Shown: positions 1 through 6,144 of the stretch, piece by piece
Position numbering within the stretch: position 1 is the stretch's first letter
Layout of the letters: every line of letters starts with the position of its first letter
Assembly: GCA_966692625.1 (NCBI GenBank)
Contig: CBKZAG010000161.1
Location: 1-7,708, forward strand
Length of the DNA stretch: 7,708 nt
Direction: 5' to 3'
Origin: CAMLOF01 sp966692625
GTDB lineage: Bacteria; Pseudomonadota; Gammaproteobacteria; Burkholderiales; Burkholderiaceae_C
The notes under the pieces: model-generated
What the model was told of the DNA's origin: nothing
Databases searched by the model: none
The model's input: the letters and a program-made list of their open reading frames with translations, nothing else
Program-made: the position numbers and the translations under genes

Positions 1-25
1 TCATCCCCGCATGCGCGGGGAACAC
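1..25 (-). CRISPR. First (leader-proximal) type I-E CRISPR repeat, truncated by the window edge
   Basis: On the minus strand this reads GTGTTCCCCGCATGCGCGGG followed by GATGA, the first 25 bases of a 28-29 base I-E repeat. CCCCGC pairs with GCGGGG around an ATGC loop, the hairpin that Cas6e recognises. The remaining bases and all spacers lie outside the window. The missing end is probably ACCG, as in the pseudo-repeat at 6083-6111 and in I-E repeats generally. It lies 65 bases downstream of cas2 in the same direction, the usual I-E position for an array. Only one repeat is visible, so the array itself is inferred from the match to the family and from the leader. Confidence 0.93.
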
Positions 26-33
26 ACTTAACG

Positions 34-46
34 CAAGCATTTGATT
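34..46 (-). promoter_or_regulatory. IHF-binding site in the CRISPR leader
   Basis: The minus strand reads AATCAAATGCTTG, a perfect match to the IHF consensus WATCAANNNNTTR. In E. coli type I-E adaptation, IHF bends the leader just upstream of repeat 1 so that Cas1-Cas2 is guided to the leader-repeat junction. The site ends 8 bases before the repeat, a fitting distance for that role. IHF occurs widely in proteobacteria, in keeping with the likely host. Confidence 0.75.
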
Positions 47-71
47 CCAAAAGGAAAAAATGCCTCGTCAA
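44..71 (-). promoter_or_regulatory. Possible promoter for pre-crRNA of the CRISPR array
   Basis: On the minus strand TTGACG (71-66) and TGGAAT (49-44) are separated by 16 bases. The -35 element is good and the -10 element weak, with 4 of 6 consensus bases. Transcription would start near position 37, about 12 bases before the first repeat. The -10 element overlaps the IHF site, so array transcription and IHF binding could interfere. Readthrough from the cas operon is an alternative way to transcribe the array. Confidence 0.35.
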
Positions 72-90
72 ATTCTACCGAATTGAGTTG

Positions 91-390
91 TTAAAGATCA
101 CCTGTCCCAACAGGCTGAAATGCAACCAACCTCAGCCCATCAAACTCCACCGGAATCCGGCGGTTTTCCCCGAGGGTTTGGAACTCGTACCCCGACTCAT
201 GGCTGCTCGCCCAGGCCATGACCACATTGCCGTTTTCACATCCGGCCTGAAGTTGTTCCCAGATCATCTCCCGGGTGCGTTTGGACACATCTCCGATGTA
301 AACGCCCGCGCGCACTTCCAGCAACCAGATGGCCAAACGCCCACGCAAGCGCGGGGGCACGTTTTCCGTAACCACCACTAAAAAAGTCAT
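91..390 (-). CDS. cas2: CRISPR-associated endoribonuclease-fold protein Cas2, type I-E
   Basis: Cas2 is the structural dimer of the Cas1-Cas2 integrase that captures prespacers and inserts them at the leader-repeat junction. The 99-residue protein starts MTFLVVVTENVPPRLRGRL, which is close to the CRISPR2-type Cas2 of E. coli; the motifs GVYIGDVS (residues 30-37) and REMIWEQL (40-47) are also family features. The length is slightly above the roughly 94 residues of the E. coli protein because of a short C-terminal tail. Its ATG overlaps the cas1 stop as ATGA (387-390), so translation is probably coupled to cas1. An AGGG lies 7-10 bases upstream of the start. It is the last gene of the operon before the leader. 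Confidence 0.97.
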   Translation of the reverse strand: MTFLVVVTENVPPRLRGRLAIWLLEVRAGVYIGDVSKRTREMIWEQLQAGCENGNVVMAWASSHESGYEFQTLGENRRIPVEFDGLRLVAFQPVGTGDL

Positions 391-1307
391 CCTTGCACCC
401 TGTGTCCAGCTTCGCCTATGCCCTGCGGGTTTGGTATGGCTGGCGCAACAGCTTCCACAGGCGCTTCAGGCGGCAGCACGCCCCCAGCCGCCAACACATC
501 CTCAATGGCCGGAATGATCCGCGCCAGCAAATTGCTTGAACGAAAGATGTCCCTGCAAGCCAGACGCACATCCCGCTCTGGCTGGTGTGGCTTGCGCGCG
601 GCCACCCTGAACGCCACAGGAACCACCGTCTCGAACTTGAAAAGGTCGGCAATGTCATACACAAACGAAAGCGGCTTGCCGGTGTGGATGAACCCCACGG
701 CGGGCGCGTACCCCGCAGCCAACACCGCCGCCTCGGTAATGCCGTACAGGCAACTTGTGGCAGCGGACAAGCACCGGTTGGGCACGTCTGCCGCGTCCCA
801 CTGCTGGCGGTCGTAGTTTCGCGCCCGCCAATCCACGCCGTGTTCGCGCGCCAGCAGCTTGTACGTCTCGCGCACCCGCACGCCCTCAATGCCACGGAGT
901 TGCTCCACGCTGCGCCGTGCGGGCGCGGGCTCGCCAAACCGCACTTCGTACATCTTGCACACAACCTTCAGGCGCAATTCGTCGTCCAGCGCCAACTTGG
1001 CCTGATACAACAGCCTGTCTGCCCGCGCGCCGCCGGGCTGACCGCTGGCGTACAGGCGCACGCCAGCCTCCCCCACCCAAACCAGCAAGGTGCCTACCAT
1101 TGACGCCAGGTGCGCCGCAGCGTGGGACACACGTGTACCGGGCTCCAGCATGATGCAAGCCACCGACCCCACGGGTATGTGCGTGCGCACACCGTTCTGG
1201 TCGATCACCACGAACGCACCATCCAGCACATCAATTTGCCCGTACTGGATAAAGACCATGGAAACACGGTCCTTCATGGGCAAGGGCTTGAGGGGCGGAA
1301 GCGTCAT
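387..1307 (-). CDS. cas1: CRISPR-associated endonuclease/integrase Cas1, type I-E
   Basis: Cas1 is the catalytic subunit of the Cas1-Cas2 spacer-acquisition complex. The 306-residue protein aligns closely with E. coli Cas1, for example in the segments KDRVSM, QYGQIDV and GSVACIMLEPGTRVSHAA. The metal-binding catalytic residues fall at the E. coli positions: E141 in LRGIEG, H208 in GFIHTGKPLSFVYD, and D221 in DIAD. The start was placed at the ATG giving MTLPPLKPLPMKDRVSM, because the frame's further 38 upstream codons lie inside cas6e and have no Cas1 similarity. This start overlaps the cas6e stop as ATGA (1304-1307), which suggests translational coupling. All active-site residues are present, so the protein should be functional for adaptation. 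Confidence 0.98.
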   Translation of the reverse strand: MTLPPLKPLPMKDRVSMVFIQYGQIDVLDGAFVVIDQNGVRTHIPVGSVACIMLEPGTRVSHAAAHLASMVGTLLVWVGEAGVRLYASGQPGGARADRLLYQAKLALDDELRLKVVCKMYEVRFGEPAPARRSVEQLRGIEGVRVRETYKLLAREHGVDWRARNYDRQQWDAADVPNRCLSAATSCLYGITEAAVLAAGYAPAVGFIHTGKPLSFVYDIADLFKFETVVPVAFRVAARKPHQPERDVRLACRDIFRSSNLLARIIPAIEDVLAAGGVLPPEAPVEAVAPAIPNPQGIGEAGHRVQG

Positions 1308-1918
1308 GCCCGGGCCAGGCTGAGAAGACCGCAACCGAAGGCTTTGGCTGGGCCTATGCCGTCCAGCAGGGCATTTCGAACACTGGGCGGTTCCTGCACC
1401 TCTAGCACCCCATCGAAGCACACCTGTTGCACAGTGATGTTGCCCCCCGGTTTGCGCTTGCTCTCCAGCAAGTCAGATGCACTCACCACACCGGCCTTGA
1501 CGGCAAAGCCGTGGCGCGCACCCTGGCGTTTCAGCCATTCCAGTTGAGCCTCTTCGTCCATCAAACCATAGCGCTTGCCCAGTCGCGTCACTGTGGGGTT
1601 GGCCATCAAACGGAAGCGATAGGCACCAGCCTGCACGTGCCTATCGAGTTCAACCGTTTTGCTCTCTGCCGGTTTCTGCAAATAGCCCGGCAGGGACTGC
1701 AACGAATCCCACTCTCCGGCATGACGAGACTGGACCAATACCGTGGGATGCGTCCAAGGATTGGTATCACGCTCCAGCCGCCACAAGAAGCGATTGGGCT
1801 GTTCGGCATCGCCCGTCACAAAGGCACGCGACAGCGTGCGGTGCATGTCGTAGGCGTCTGCCAAGTCCCGGCGTGCTTGCGCACACCGGGGGTCAAGAAT
1901 CAATCGTGTCAGGTACAT
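1304..1918 (-). CDS. cas6e: CRISPR RNA endoribonuclease Cas6e (CasE/Cse3)
   Basis: Cas6e cuts pre-crRNA at the 3' base of each repeat hairpin and stays bound to the crRNA 3' handle as part of Cascade. The 204-residue product begins MYLTRLILDP. Y23 and H26 in DAYDMHRTL match the catalytic residues known in E. coli and Thermus Cas6e. YRFRLMANPTV (100-110) and the C-terminal glycine-rich GIGPAKAFGCGLLSLA (188-203) are RAMP-family signatures. AGGAAA lies 7-12 bases before the chosen ATG. The first 26 bases overlap the 3' end of cas5e. The same enzyme is expected to process the crRNA-like RNA at 6083-6172, whose first hairpin keeps the array repeat's base-pairing pattern. Confidence 0.96.
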   Translation of the reverse strand: MYLTRLILDPRCAQARRDLADAYDMHRTLSRAFVTGDAEQPNRFLWRLERDTNPWTHPTVLVQSRHAGEWDSLQSLPGYLQKPAESKTVELDRHVQAGAYRFRLMANPTVTRLGKRYGLMDEEAQLEWLKRQGARHGFAVKAGVVSASDLLESKRKPGGNITVQQVCFDGVLEVQEPPSVRNALLDGIGPAKAFGCGLLSLARA

Positions 1919-2546
1919 GCAGCATTTCCTGTTTGACAAAACGCGGCCCAAAGCGCCGGTCGCTGTAAGTTCCCACGGGCTGATCCAGCCGCACGGCACC
2001 TTCTGTTGCGTGCTCCAGCAGCAAGCGCAGCGGTTGCTGCTCATCACCAGGCACCAGCCTTGGCCAGAAGCGCAGCGCGGCTGACAGCTCCTGCGGCAAC
2101 AGTGCCCCGGATATGGCCACAGGCATGCTGGGCACAAAGCTCTTGCGTCCCAAGGCCAAGGGCCAGTAAGGTGCCTGTAACGCCAAGTGAATGCATTCCA
2201 GCAACGTCTGATCGTTCCCCTCCAACCCCACCAGGAACACGGCATCGGCCAGGTAGTAACGCGGGCTGATGACCGTTCGGTCCAGCTTGGCCTTGCCCTC
2301 CGCGTTGATCACGCCAGTGGCAGTCTGGTAGTCGCGCATGGGCACGCCTCCGCGGTCCACACGAACACCCATGCGCAAGCGTGCCAGATCGTCCACGGGC
2401 TCGGCACGGTCGCGGCCCAGTGCCGCGCACACCAGCCCGATCACACCCGATTTGGAGGGCTCCAACTGCGTGTCGCGCTCGTCAAAGCGGCTGGTGGTGC
2501 CCCACGACTGCATGGGCCCTTGCAAACGCAGCAGCAAGGTGGCCAT
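1893..2546 (-). CDS. cas5e: Cascade subunit Cas5e (CasD)
   Basis: Cas5e caps the 5' end of the crRNA in Cascade, gripping the 8-nt repeat-derived handle next to Cas8e. The 217-residue protein starts MATLLLRLQGPMQSWG, matching the N-terminus of E. coli CasD, followed by PSKSGVIGL (30-38), the conserved basic and glycine region. ISPRYYLADAVFLVGLEG (93-110) and LGRKSFVPSMPV (132-143) are family features. The start was set by this homology; 40 upstream in-frame codons lie inside cas7e and were excluded. The ATG follows the cas7e stop after 2 bases, and the 3' end overlaps cas6e by 26 bases. This subunit would also hold the ATGAACCG handle of the crRNA-like RNA described at 6083-6172. Confidence 0.96.
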   Translation of the reverse strand: MATLLLRLQGPMQSWGTTSRFDERDTQLEPSKSGVIGLVCAALGRDRAEPVDDLARLRMGVRVDRGGVPMRDYQTATGVINAEGKAKLDRTVISPRYYLADAVFLVGLEGNDQTLLECIHLALQAPYWPLALGRKSFVPSMPVAISGALLPQELSAALRFWPRLVPGDEQQPLRLLLEHATEGAVRLDQPVGTYSDRRFGPRFVKQEMLHVPDTIDS

Positions 2547-2548
2547 GC

Positions 2549-3691
2549 TCAGCGCCCCTGTTCCGCTGCAACCTGTTCTTTCACCCAACTGGCCAAGGCT
2601 GCAAGGTTGGCCTGCTGCTCGCCCCGCCCCTCTGGCCAGGCACCGCTCAGGTCCAGATAAGCCCAACGGTCACGCGGATCGGCATACACACCAGCCAACA
2701 ATGCTTCGTGCTTGGCAAGCTCCTCCACCGACTGGCTGCTGAGTGCCTGATCGCGCCCAGGCGCGACGGGTTTTTCAAAGGCATTGGCCAAGTTCAAGGG
2801 CGCGGCATGCCGCAGGCACACACCAACAAACGCGGGCATATTGTGCGCCGCAAAGGTGTTTTGCTTGCCCGTGGGCACGGCACGCACCTTGGCTTGCGTG
2901 AACGCCTCCAGCGCGGCCAAGGTCAAGTCCTGGTCGCCTTGCAAGTTCTTCAGCAATTTGGTGGCATCCACGACTGCATAGCGGTAGAACGTGGCGGAGT
3001 TGAACTCGACTTGGCCAATCATGCCGGCGCCAGTTTCCTCCGGCCCGCCCACGTCATCTACGGCAGTGAAGTAGTCAAACTCCCGCTCCACCCTGTGGGT
3101 GCTGATGGCATGCGCCACTTGGCAGGCTGCATCCTGGTTCACCTCGGGCATGTCAGCCAGCATGCGCCCGAACAGTGCCACGTCCACGGCCTTGCCGCCG
3201 TTGAGCAGTGCCTTGGCTTTCTTCTTCACCTCATCTGGCGCACTGGCTTTGGCCTCTTTCTTGCCCTTCTTCTCGCCACCTGCTGGGCTGGCCACTAACT
3301 CATCCCAATGCTGTTCGATCAGCTCCGCCAAACCGGCAATTTCCCCTTCGCCCAGGAACAACAGGTATTCGGTCTGCCCGTCGTCTTTGAGCTTGAGGCC
3401 TGCCGCCGCCAATGCGGCTTCAATCTTCCCTTGGGCTTCTTGTGCATCCCGCCCGGGCAGCTTGGCTTGCAGCAGCGCAAGCAACTTCTTTGTTCGCACA
3501 CCACGGTACTGTGGCGCCAGCAGTTCGTGTTCTTGGGACGCCAAACGTATGGCGCGCTTGAAACACTGGCTGCTCACCCGTGCACGGCGGTGCCCACCAA
3601 ACAAGGCGTCCTTGGGCGCACCTGTGTCGTCGCGGTTGAGGTTGGACGGTGCAAAGTTCTGGATCAGGTGGTATTCAACAAACAGGGTCAT
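2549..3691 (-). CDS. cas7e: Cascade backbone subunit Cas7e (CasC)
   Basis: Six Cas7e copies form the helical backbone of Cascade. Each thumb inserts between guide bases so that every sixth base is flipped out. The 380-residue protein carries the conserved N-terminal run NRDDTGAPKDALFGG (19-33) and RRARVSSQ (35-42), then HAISTH (194-199) and FDYFTAVDD (205-213). A lysine- and alanine-rich stretch at about 137-162 lies in the variable helical domain and makes the protein slightly longer than the roughly 363-residue E. coli protein. The start is the ATG giving MTLFVEYHLIQNF; the 38 codons upstream run into cas11e. GAGAGG precedes the start by 7 bases. The gene begins 10 bases after the cas11e stop. 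Confidence 0.97.
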   Translation of the reverse strand: MTLFVEYHLIQNFAPSNLNRDDTGAPKDALFGGHRRARVSSQCFKRAIRLASQEHELLAPQYRGVRTKKLLALLQAKLPGRDAQEAQGKIEAALAAAGLKLKDDGQTEYLLFLGEGEIAGLAELIEQHWDELVASPAGGEKKGKKEAKASAPDEVKKKAKALLNGGKAVDVALFGRMLADMPEVNQDAACQVAHAISTHRVEREFDYFTAVDDVGGPEETGAGMIGQVEFNSATFYRYAVVDATKLLKNLQGDQDLTLAALEAFTQAKVRAVPTGKQNTFAAHNMPAFVGVCLRHAAPLNLANAFEKPVAPGRDQALSSQSVEELAKHEALLAGVYADPRDRWAYLDLSGAWPEGRGEQQANLAALASWVKEQVAAEQGR

Positions 3692-3701
3692 GACAGGCCT
3701 C

Positions 3702-4250
3702 TCAATCTTGGTTGACGGTGGATGATTCTTCGGTGGCGGGTGCCAGTGCACGGTAAAAGTCTCTGGCCCAGCGTTGACGGATACGGTCGCGCTTTTCCGG
3801 GTCAAGGCCCGTGTTCAGCCAGAAACTCAGGTCGTTGAGCAGCGTGGCGTAGTTCAGGCCCACACCATCGGCAGACAGCAGGCTGACGATCTGGCGCAGG
3901 TGGTTGGGCAAGTCCTCTGCATCGGCGCCCAGCAAAGCCACGAAACGCTTCTCGATGCTGCTGCCCTGGTCTTTGCCGCGCTGGCGCATCAGTTGGGCCA
4001 GACTGCTGGCCAAGCTGGCGGACGCTTGGTGCGGGTGCATGGCATACAACCCCGCCACCAGATACAGTGCCAAGCGTTGTGGGTGGTTGGCATGGCTTTC
4101 TGCCGCCACAAAACGCTCCACATACGGATACGCTGGCGGATAGGCTCCCGGGGCAAACCCCAGGCTTCGGCGCAGCGCCGCCAGGGCACCCGGCTGGCGT
4201 TCAGACAACGCCGCCAAGTGCTTCAAAAAGTCGTTGGCAAAGTCACTCAT
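3702..4250 (-). CDS. cas11e: Cascade small subunit Cas11e (CasB/Cse2)
   Basis: Two Cas11e copies form the belly of Cascade and stabilise the R-loop by contacting the displaced strand. The 182-residue protein looks largely helical, with Cse2-like segments GALAALRRSLG (21-31), SIEKRFVALL (98-107), LPNHLRQIVSLL (114-125), GLNYATLLNDLSFW (131-144) and RQRWARDFYRAL (158-169). The last two resemble the conserved C-terminal helices that bind nucleic acid. The start (MSDFANDF) follows a strong AGGAGG seven bases upstream and overlaps the cas8e stop as ATGA (4247-4250). Fifty-nine further in-frame upstream codons lie inside cas8e and were excluded. Confidence 0.95.
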   Translation of the reverse strand: MSDFANDFLKHLAALSERQPGALAALRRSLGFAPGAYPPAYPYVERFVAAESHANHPQRLALYLVAGLYAMHPHQASASLASSLAQLMRQRGKDQGSSIEKRFVALLGADAEDLPNHLRQIVSLLSADGVGLNYATLLNDLSFWLNTGLDPEKRDRIRQRWARDFYRALAPATEESSTVNQD

Positions 4251-5794
4251 GCTTGCGCCTCCTCTGGTGGTTGAGTGATGGGGCTGGCGGGTCTGAACTC
4301 GCGCAGCACGCCTTGAAAACGTGGCCACCCCCGGGCCTCTGCCCGAATGGCTTGGGGTGTGCGCCCAAGCTGCTGTGCCAGCACCGTCCAACTGACTTGC
4401 GCTGCCTCCAGCAAGCGGGCCGACCAATGGTTCTCTGCCGCTTCCGCATCTGTGTGGGCAATGTGCTGCAGCAACTGCGGCAACGCCCTTTCGGCGTGCG
4501 AGAAGAACACGGACGTGGCCGCGCCCCCATCCAGCAGGGCACGGGCGCGGGCACGGGTGTCTTTGCTGTCCGGGTCGGGCATGGTTTCGGCAAACATGGT
4601 GGTTCCCAGGGACCTGATGCGATCGTGCAGTCCCTCGGCTTGACGGACTTTGTCTCGAAGGAACCCCGCCAGCCGGGTATCGCTGAGCAAAGCCGGGGGC
4701 AACGCCATCTGCTCACAGCGCCAACGCAGAAGCTTGGCTTGGTCGCTGGCCAACCCGGCGACAAGCAAGGGCTGGTCACCGTCGTCTCCTATCGCCATTC
4801 GCAAGCTGGCCGCAAGCCCCAACACAGTCGCGGGCTTGCTCAACTTTCCTTCAGCATCTGGAACCAGGGCTGGCAGATCTCGCCAGAACGCCTTGCCCTC
4901 GGTGAAGGTGACACGCACCAATTTGTCTTTACCTGCGCGAAAGCTCGCCATCGGGTCTGGCGCGTTCTGGTCGTCGGCCATGGCCATGCCTACGGCGAAG
5001 TGCAACCACTGCACGCGGCCTGTAGGCGTTTTATGAAAAAGCACCGCTCTGCTCAGGCGGGTGTAGCGGTCGTTGGCTCCGGTTGGCAAGGCCGGTTCGG
5101 CCACAAGTTCATGGCGCTGCGGTGCGTCTCGCTCCCATGCGGGCAAGTCACTGTTGGCACCGCAAGGGTGCAAGGCCAGTAGAAGGGTTTGCTGCAAGCT
5201 GGCGCCTACTGGCACCACCGCTGCGGTATTGCTCAACGGCCCGGCATTGTCAGAAACCCGCAATGTCTGCACCAAGCCGCCGGGCGTGAACTGCAAGAAG
5301 CCCAACAGCTCCCGCAGGGCCACGCCTGGCTGGATGGCACGGGGCGCGTCGTCGCTGGAGTGGTCAAACACCACAGGCGTGTTGCCATTCGCACTGGCCA
5401 AGGAAACTTGGGTCCAGGGCTTGAGCTTGTCCTTGGTTTCAGGCAACGCGGCCAGAGCTGCCACCTGCATGAACGGATGTTCTGGGTGAAACAACCAGAA
5501 CCGCTCGCGCCATTTGTTCAGATACGCCTGAACCACGCCCCGTGGCAACCCTTCACGGAACCACTTGGCGCGGTGCGCTTCGGTCCATGGCCCGTGCTCC
5601 GTCGTGAACGCACGGTGGGCAATGGCCAGCAAAAGGCGGTACTGCGCCACCAGACTGGGCGGAGAGGTTTCGGCCAATGCGCTGACGTGCTCGATCTGGT
5701 CAAACAACTCCAGCAGCCCCACGTCCTTGACCTGCCCGTCCGCCATGCGAACGGGGAGCCAAGGCTCGTCCAACAAACTAAAACTTGCCAGCAT
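4247..5794 (-). CDS. cas8e: Cascade large subunit Cas8e (CasA/Cse1), PAM recognition
   Basis: Cas8e recognises the PAM, opens the DNA and recruits Cas3 to Cascade. The 515-residue protein begins with the family pattern LLDEPWLPVR (7-16). It carries HPEHPFMQ (103-110), nearly identical to the E. coli Cse1 motif, and FLQFTPGGLVQT (166-177) in the core. The C-terminal four-helix region (about 380-515) is present. The only cysteines are C211 and C360, so the CxxC pairs of E. coli CasA that form a zinc site are missing. AAGGA sits five bases before the ATG, inside the last codons of the small ORF at 5797-5967, whose stop is 2 bases upstream; this arrangement favours translational coupling. The predicted promoter for this operon is at 6014-6043. 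Confidence 0.96.
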   Translation of the reverse strand: MLASFSLLDEPWLPVRMADGQVKDVGLLELFDQIEHVSALAETSPPSLVAQYRLLLAIAHRAFTTEHGPWTEAHRAKWFREGLPRGVVQAYLNKWRERFWLFHPEHPFMQVAALAALPETKDKLKPWTQVSLASANGNTPVVFDHSSDDAPRAIQPGVALRELLGFLQFTPGGLVQTLRVSDNAGPLSNTAAVVPVGASLQQTLLLALHPCGANSDLPAWERDAPQRHELVAEPALPTGANDRYTRLSRAVLFHKTPTGRVQWLHFAVGMAMADDQNAPDPMASFRAGKDKLVRVTFTEGKAFWRDLPALVPDAEGKLSKPATVLGLAASLRMAIGDDGDQPLLVAGLASDQAKLLRWRCEQMALPPALLSDTRLAGFLRDKVRQAEGLHDRIRSLGTTMFAETMPDPDSKDTRARARALLDGGAATSVFFSHAERALPQLLQHIAHTDAEAAENHWSARLLEAAQVSWTVLAQQLGRTPQAIRAEARGWPRFQGVLREFRPASPITQPPEEAQA

Positions 5795-5796
5795 CT

Positions 5797-5967
5797 TTAT
5801 CCTTTCGAGTCATCGGCACTCCACTCGATCAACATCTTGAATCGCTTGGCCTTCCAAAGAATCACGCACACGACGCATACCAACAAAACCAGCCAAGAAG
5901 ACGGCGAAGCCCCTCTCTCGACCAACCAGTCCAACAGCGCAAAAAACCATCCGACAGACGACCCCAT
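5797..5967 (-). CDS. Small hypothetical membrane protein, first cistron of the Cascade operon
   Basis: The family is not recognised. A 56-codon frame starts at an ATG seven bases after GGAG (5978-5975) and ends at a TAA 2 bases before cas8e. It begins MGSSVGWFFALLDWLVERG. Residues 25-38 (WLVLLVCVVCVILW) form a short, strongly hydrophobic stretch suited to one membrane helix, followed by the basic KAKRFK (39-44), which suggests a cytoplasmic C-terminus. The N-terminal VGWFFALLDWLV could be an amphipathic helix. It lies about 40 bases downstream of the predicted transcription start of the Cascade operon, so it would be its first gene. It could be a membrane peptide (accessory or toxin-like) or a leader ORF coupling translation to cas8e. 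The evidence is ribosome-binding site, spacing and composition only. Confidence 0.55.
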   Translation of the reverse strand: MGSSVGWFFALLDWLVERGASPSSWLVLLVCVVCVILWKAKRFKMLIEWSADDSKG

Positions 5968-6013
5968 GGCCCTTCTCCAATTTGGAACATGGGGGCAAGC
6001 TTAGTTGAAATTA

Positions 6014-6043
6014 CATAAACCATCAAGGCTAGATGTCTGACAA
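6014..6043 (-). promoter_or_regulatory. Predicted promoter of the sORF-cas8e-cas2 operon
   Basis: On the minus strand TTGTCA (6043-6038) and TTTATG (6019-6014) are 18 bases apart, and the -10 element is preceded by TGG, giving an extended -10. Transcription would start near 6007, about 40 bases before the small ORF and about 210 before cas8e. The spacer between the two elements contains the PAM and most of the target of the crRNA-like RNA, so Cascade binding there should block RNA polymerase. The hexamers are imperfect and no mapped start is available. Confidence 0.5.
6025..6042 (+). promoter_or_regulatory. Protospacer-like target with AAG PAM for the crRNA-like RNA
   Basis: AAG at 6025-6027 is a canonical type I-E PAM. 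It is followed by GCTAGATGTCTGACA (6028-6042), which equals guide bases 1-15 at 6112-6126 except at position 6 (A here, C in the guide). Position 6 is flipped out in I-E Cascade and does not contribute to pairing. Beyond base 15 the similarity drops to chance, 5 of 18. Such seed-only pairing is expected to allow binding but not Cas3 cleavage. The site lies inside the predicted cas8e operon promoter. Confidence 0.8.
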
Positions 6044-6068
6044 TAAATTCAAAGTCGTGGTTTTCGCG

Positions 6069-6074
6069 GATAAT
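6069..6074 (+). promoter_or_regulatory. Predicted -10 element for the crRNA-like RNA
   Basis: GATAAT matches the sigma-70 -10 consensus at 5 of 6 bases. Seven bases downstream is 6081, so the transcript would begin almost exactly at the first pseudo-repeat (6083). No good -35 element is present at the right distance; ATTCAA (6047-6052) is the best and is weak. The promoter would be divergent from the cas8e operon promoter, and the two sit within about 60 bases. Confidence 0.45.
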
Positions 6075-6082
6075 CCACATCC

Positions 6083-6111
6083 GTCCTCCCTGCTGATGCA
6101 GGGATGAACCG
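6083..6111 (+). repeat. Pseudo-repeat 1 of the mini-CRISPR
   Basis: Aligned without gaps to the array repeat at 1-25, 17 of the 25 visible bases match, and the final nine bases, GATGAACCG, keep the whole 5' handle (the last four are beyond the visible array repeat). The stem CCCTGC/GCAGGG differs from the array stem CCCCGC/GCGGGG by a C-to-T and a G-to-A change that pair with each other, which preserves the 6-bp hairpin. The loop (TGAT) has diverged. Conserved pairing with a changed sequence suggests selection for Cas6e recognition and not random decay. Confidence 0.85.
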
Positions 6112-6144
6112 GCTAGCTGTCTGACACTGTCTGTATGGCTATTC

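Larger units (their letters stand above)
26..90 (-). promoter_or_regulatory. CRISPR leader
   Basis: A short AT-rich stretch fills the gap between the cas2 stop and the first repeat. On the minus strand it contains GGTAGA (79-74), a GACGAGGC block, a T-rich tract, and an IHF-type site ending 8 bases before the repeat. From memory of the E. coli K-12 leader, GGTAGA there also begins 54 bases before the first repeat and is followed by a GACTGGC block; here it also begins exactly 54 bases before the repeat. In E. coli these elements position Cas1-Cas2 for insertion of new spacers at the first repeat. The spacing match is seen in the sequence; the function is inferred from the family. Confidence 0.8.

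Noticed and set aside
1308..1421. In-frame upstream extension of cas1, and similar extensions of cas6e, cas5e, cas7e and cas11e.
   Set aside because: The extensions lie inside the upstream gene and have no family similarity. The chosen starts match E. coli homologues and give the ATGA overlaps or short gaps typical of this operon.
2381..3298. Long plus-strand frames opposite the cas genes (also 4067-5182, 5189-6004 and 6281-7066).
   Set aside because: They lie antisense to well-identified cas genes, arise from the high GC content of the coding strand, and show no recognisable domains.
5810..5998. Minus-strand frame with a TTG start in the same region.
   Set aside because: It has a non-ATG start without a convincing ribosome-binding site, and it shadows the 5797-5967 frame, which has a better site and spacing to cas8e.
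5862..6080. Minus-strand frame of 72 codons starting at ATG 6080 (MWIIRENHDFEF) with a GGAGG-like sequence upstream.
   Set aside because: Its apparent ribosome-binding site is simply the reverse complement of pseudo-repeat 1, its start lies upstream of the predicted transcription start (~6007), and it overlaps the better-supported small ORF in another frame. No family resemblance was seen.
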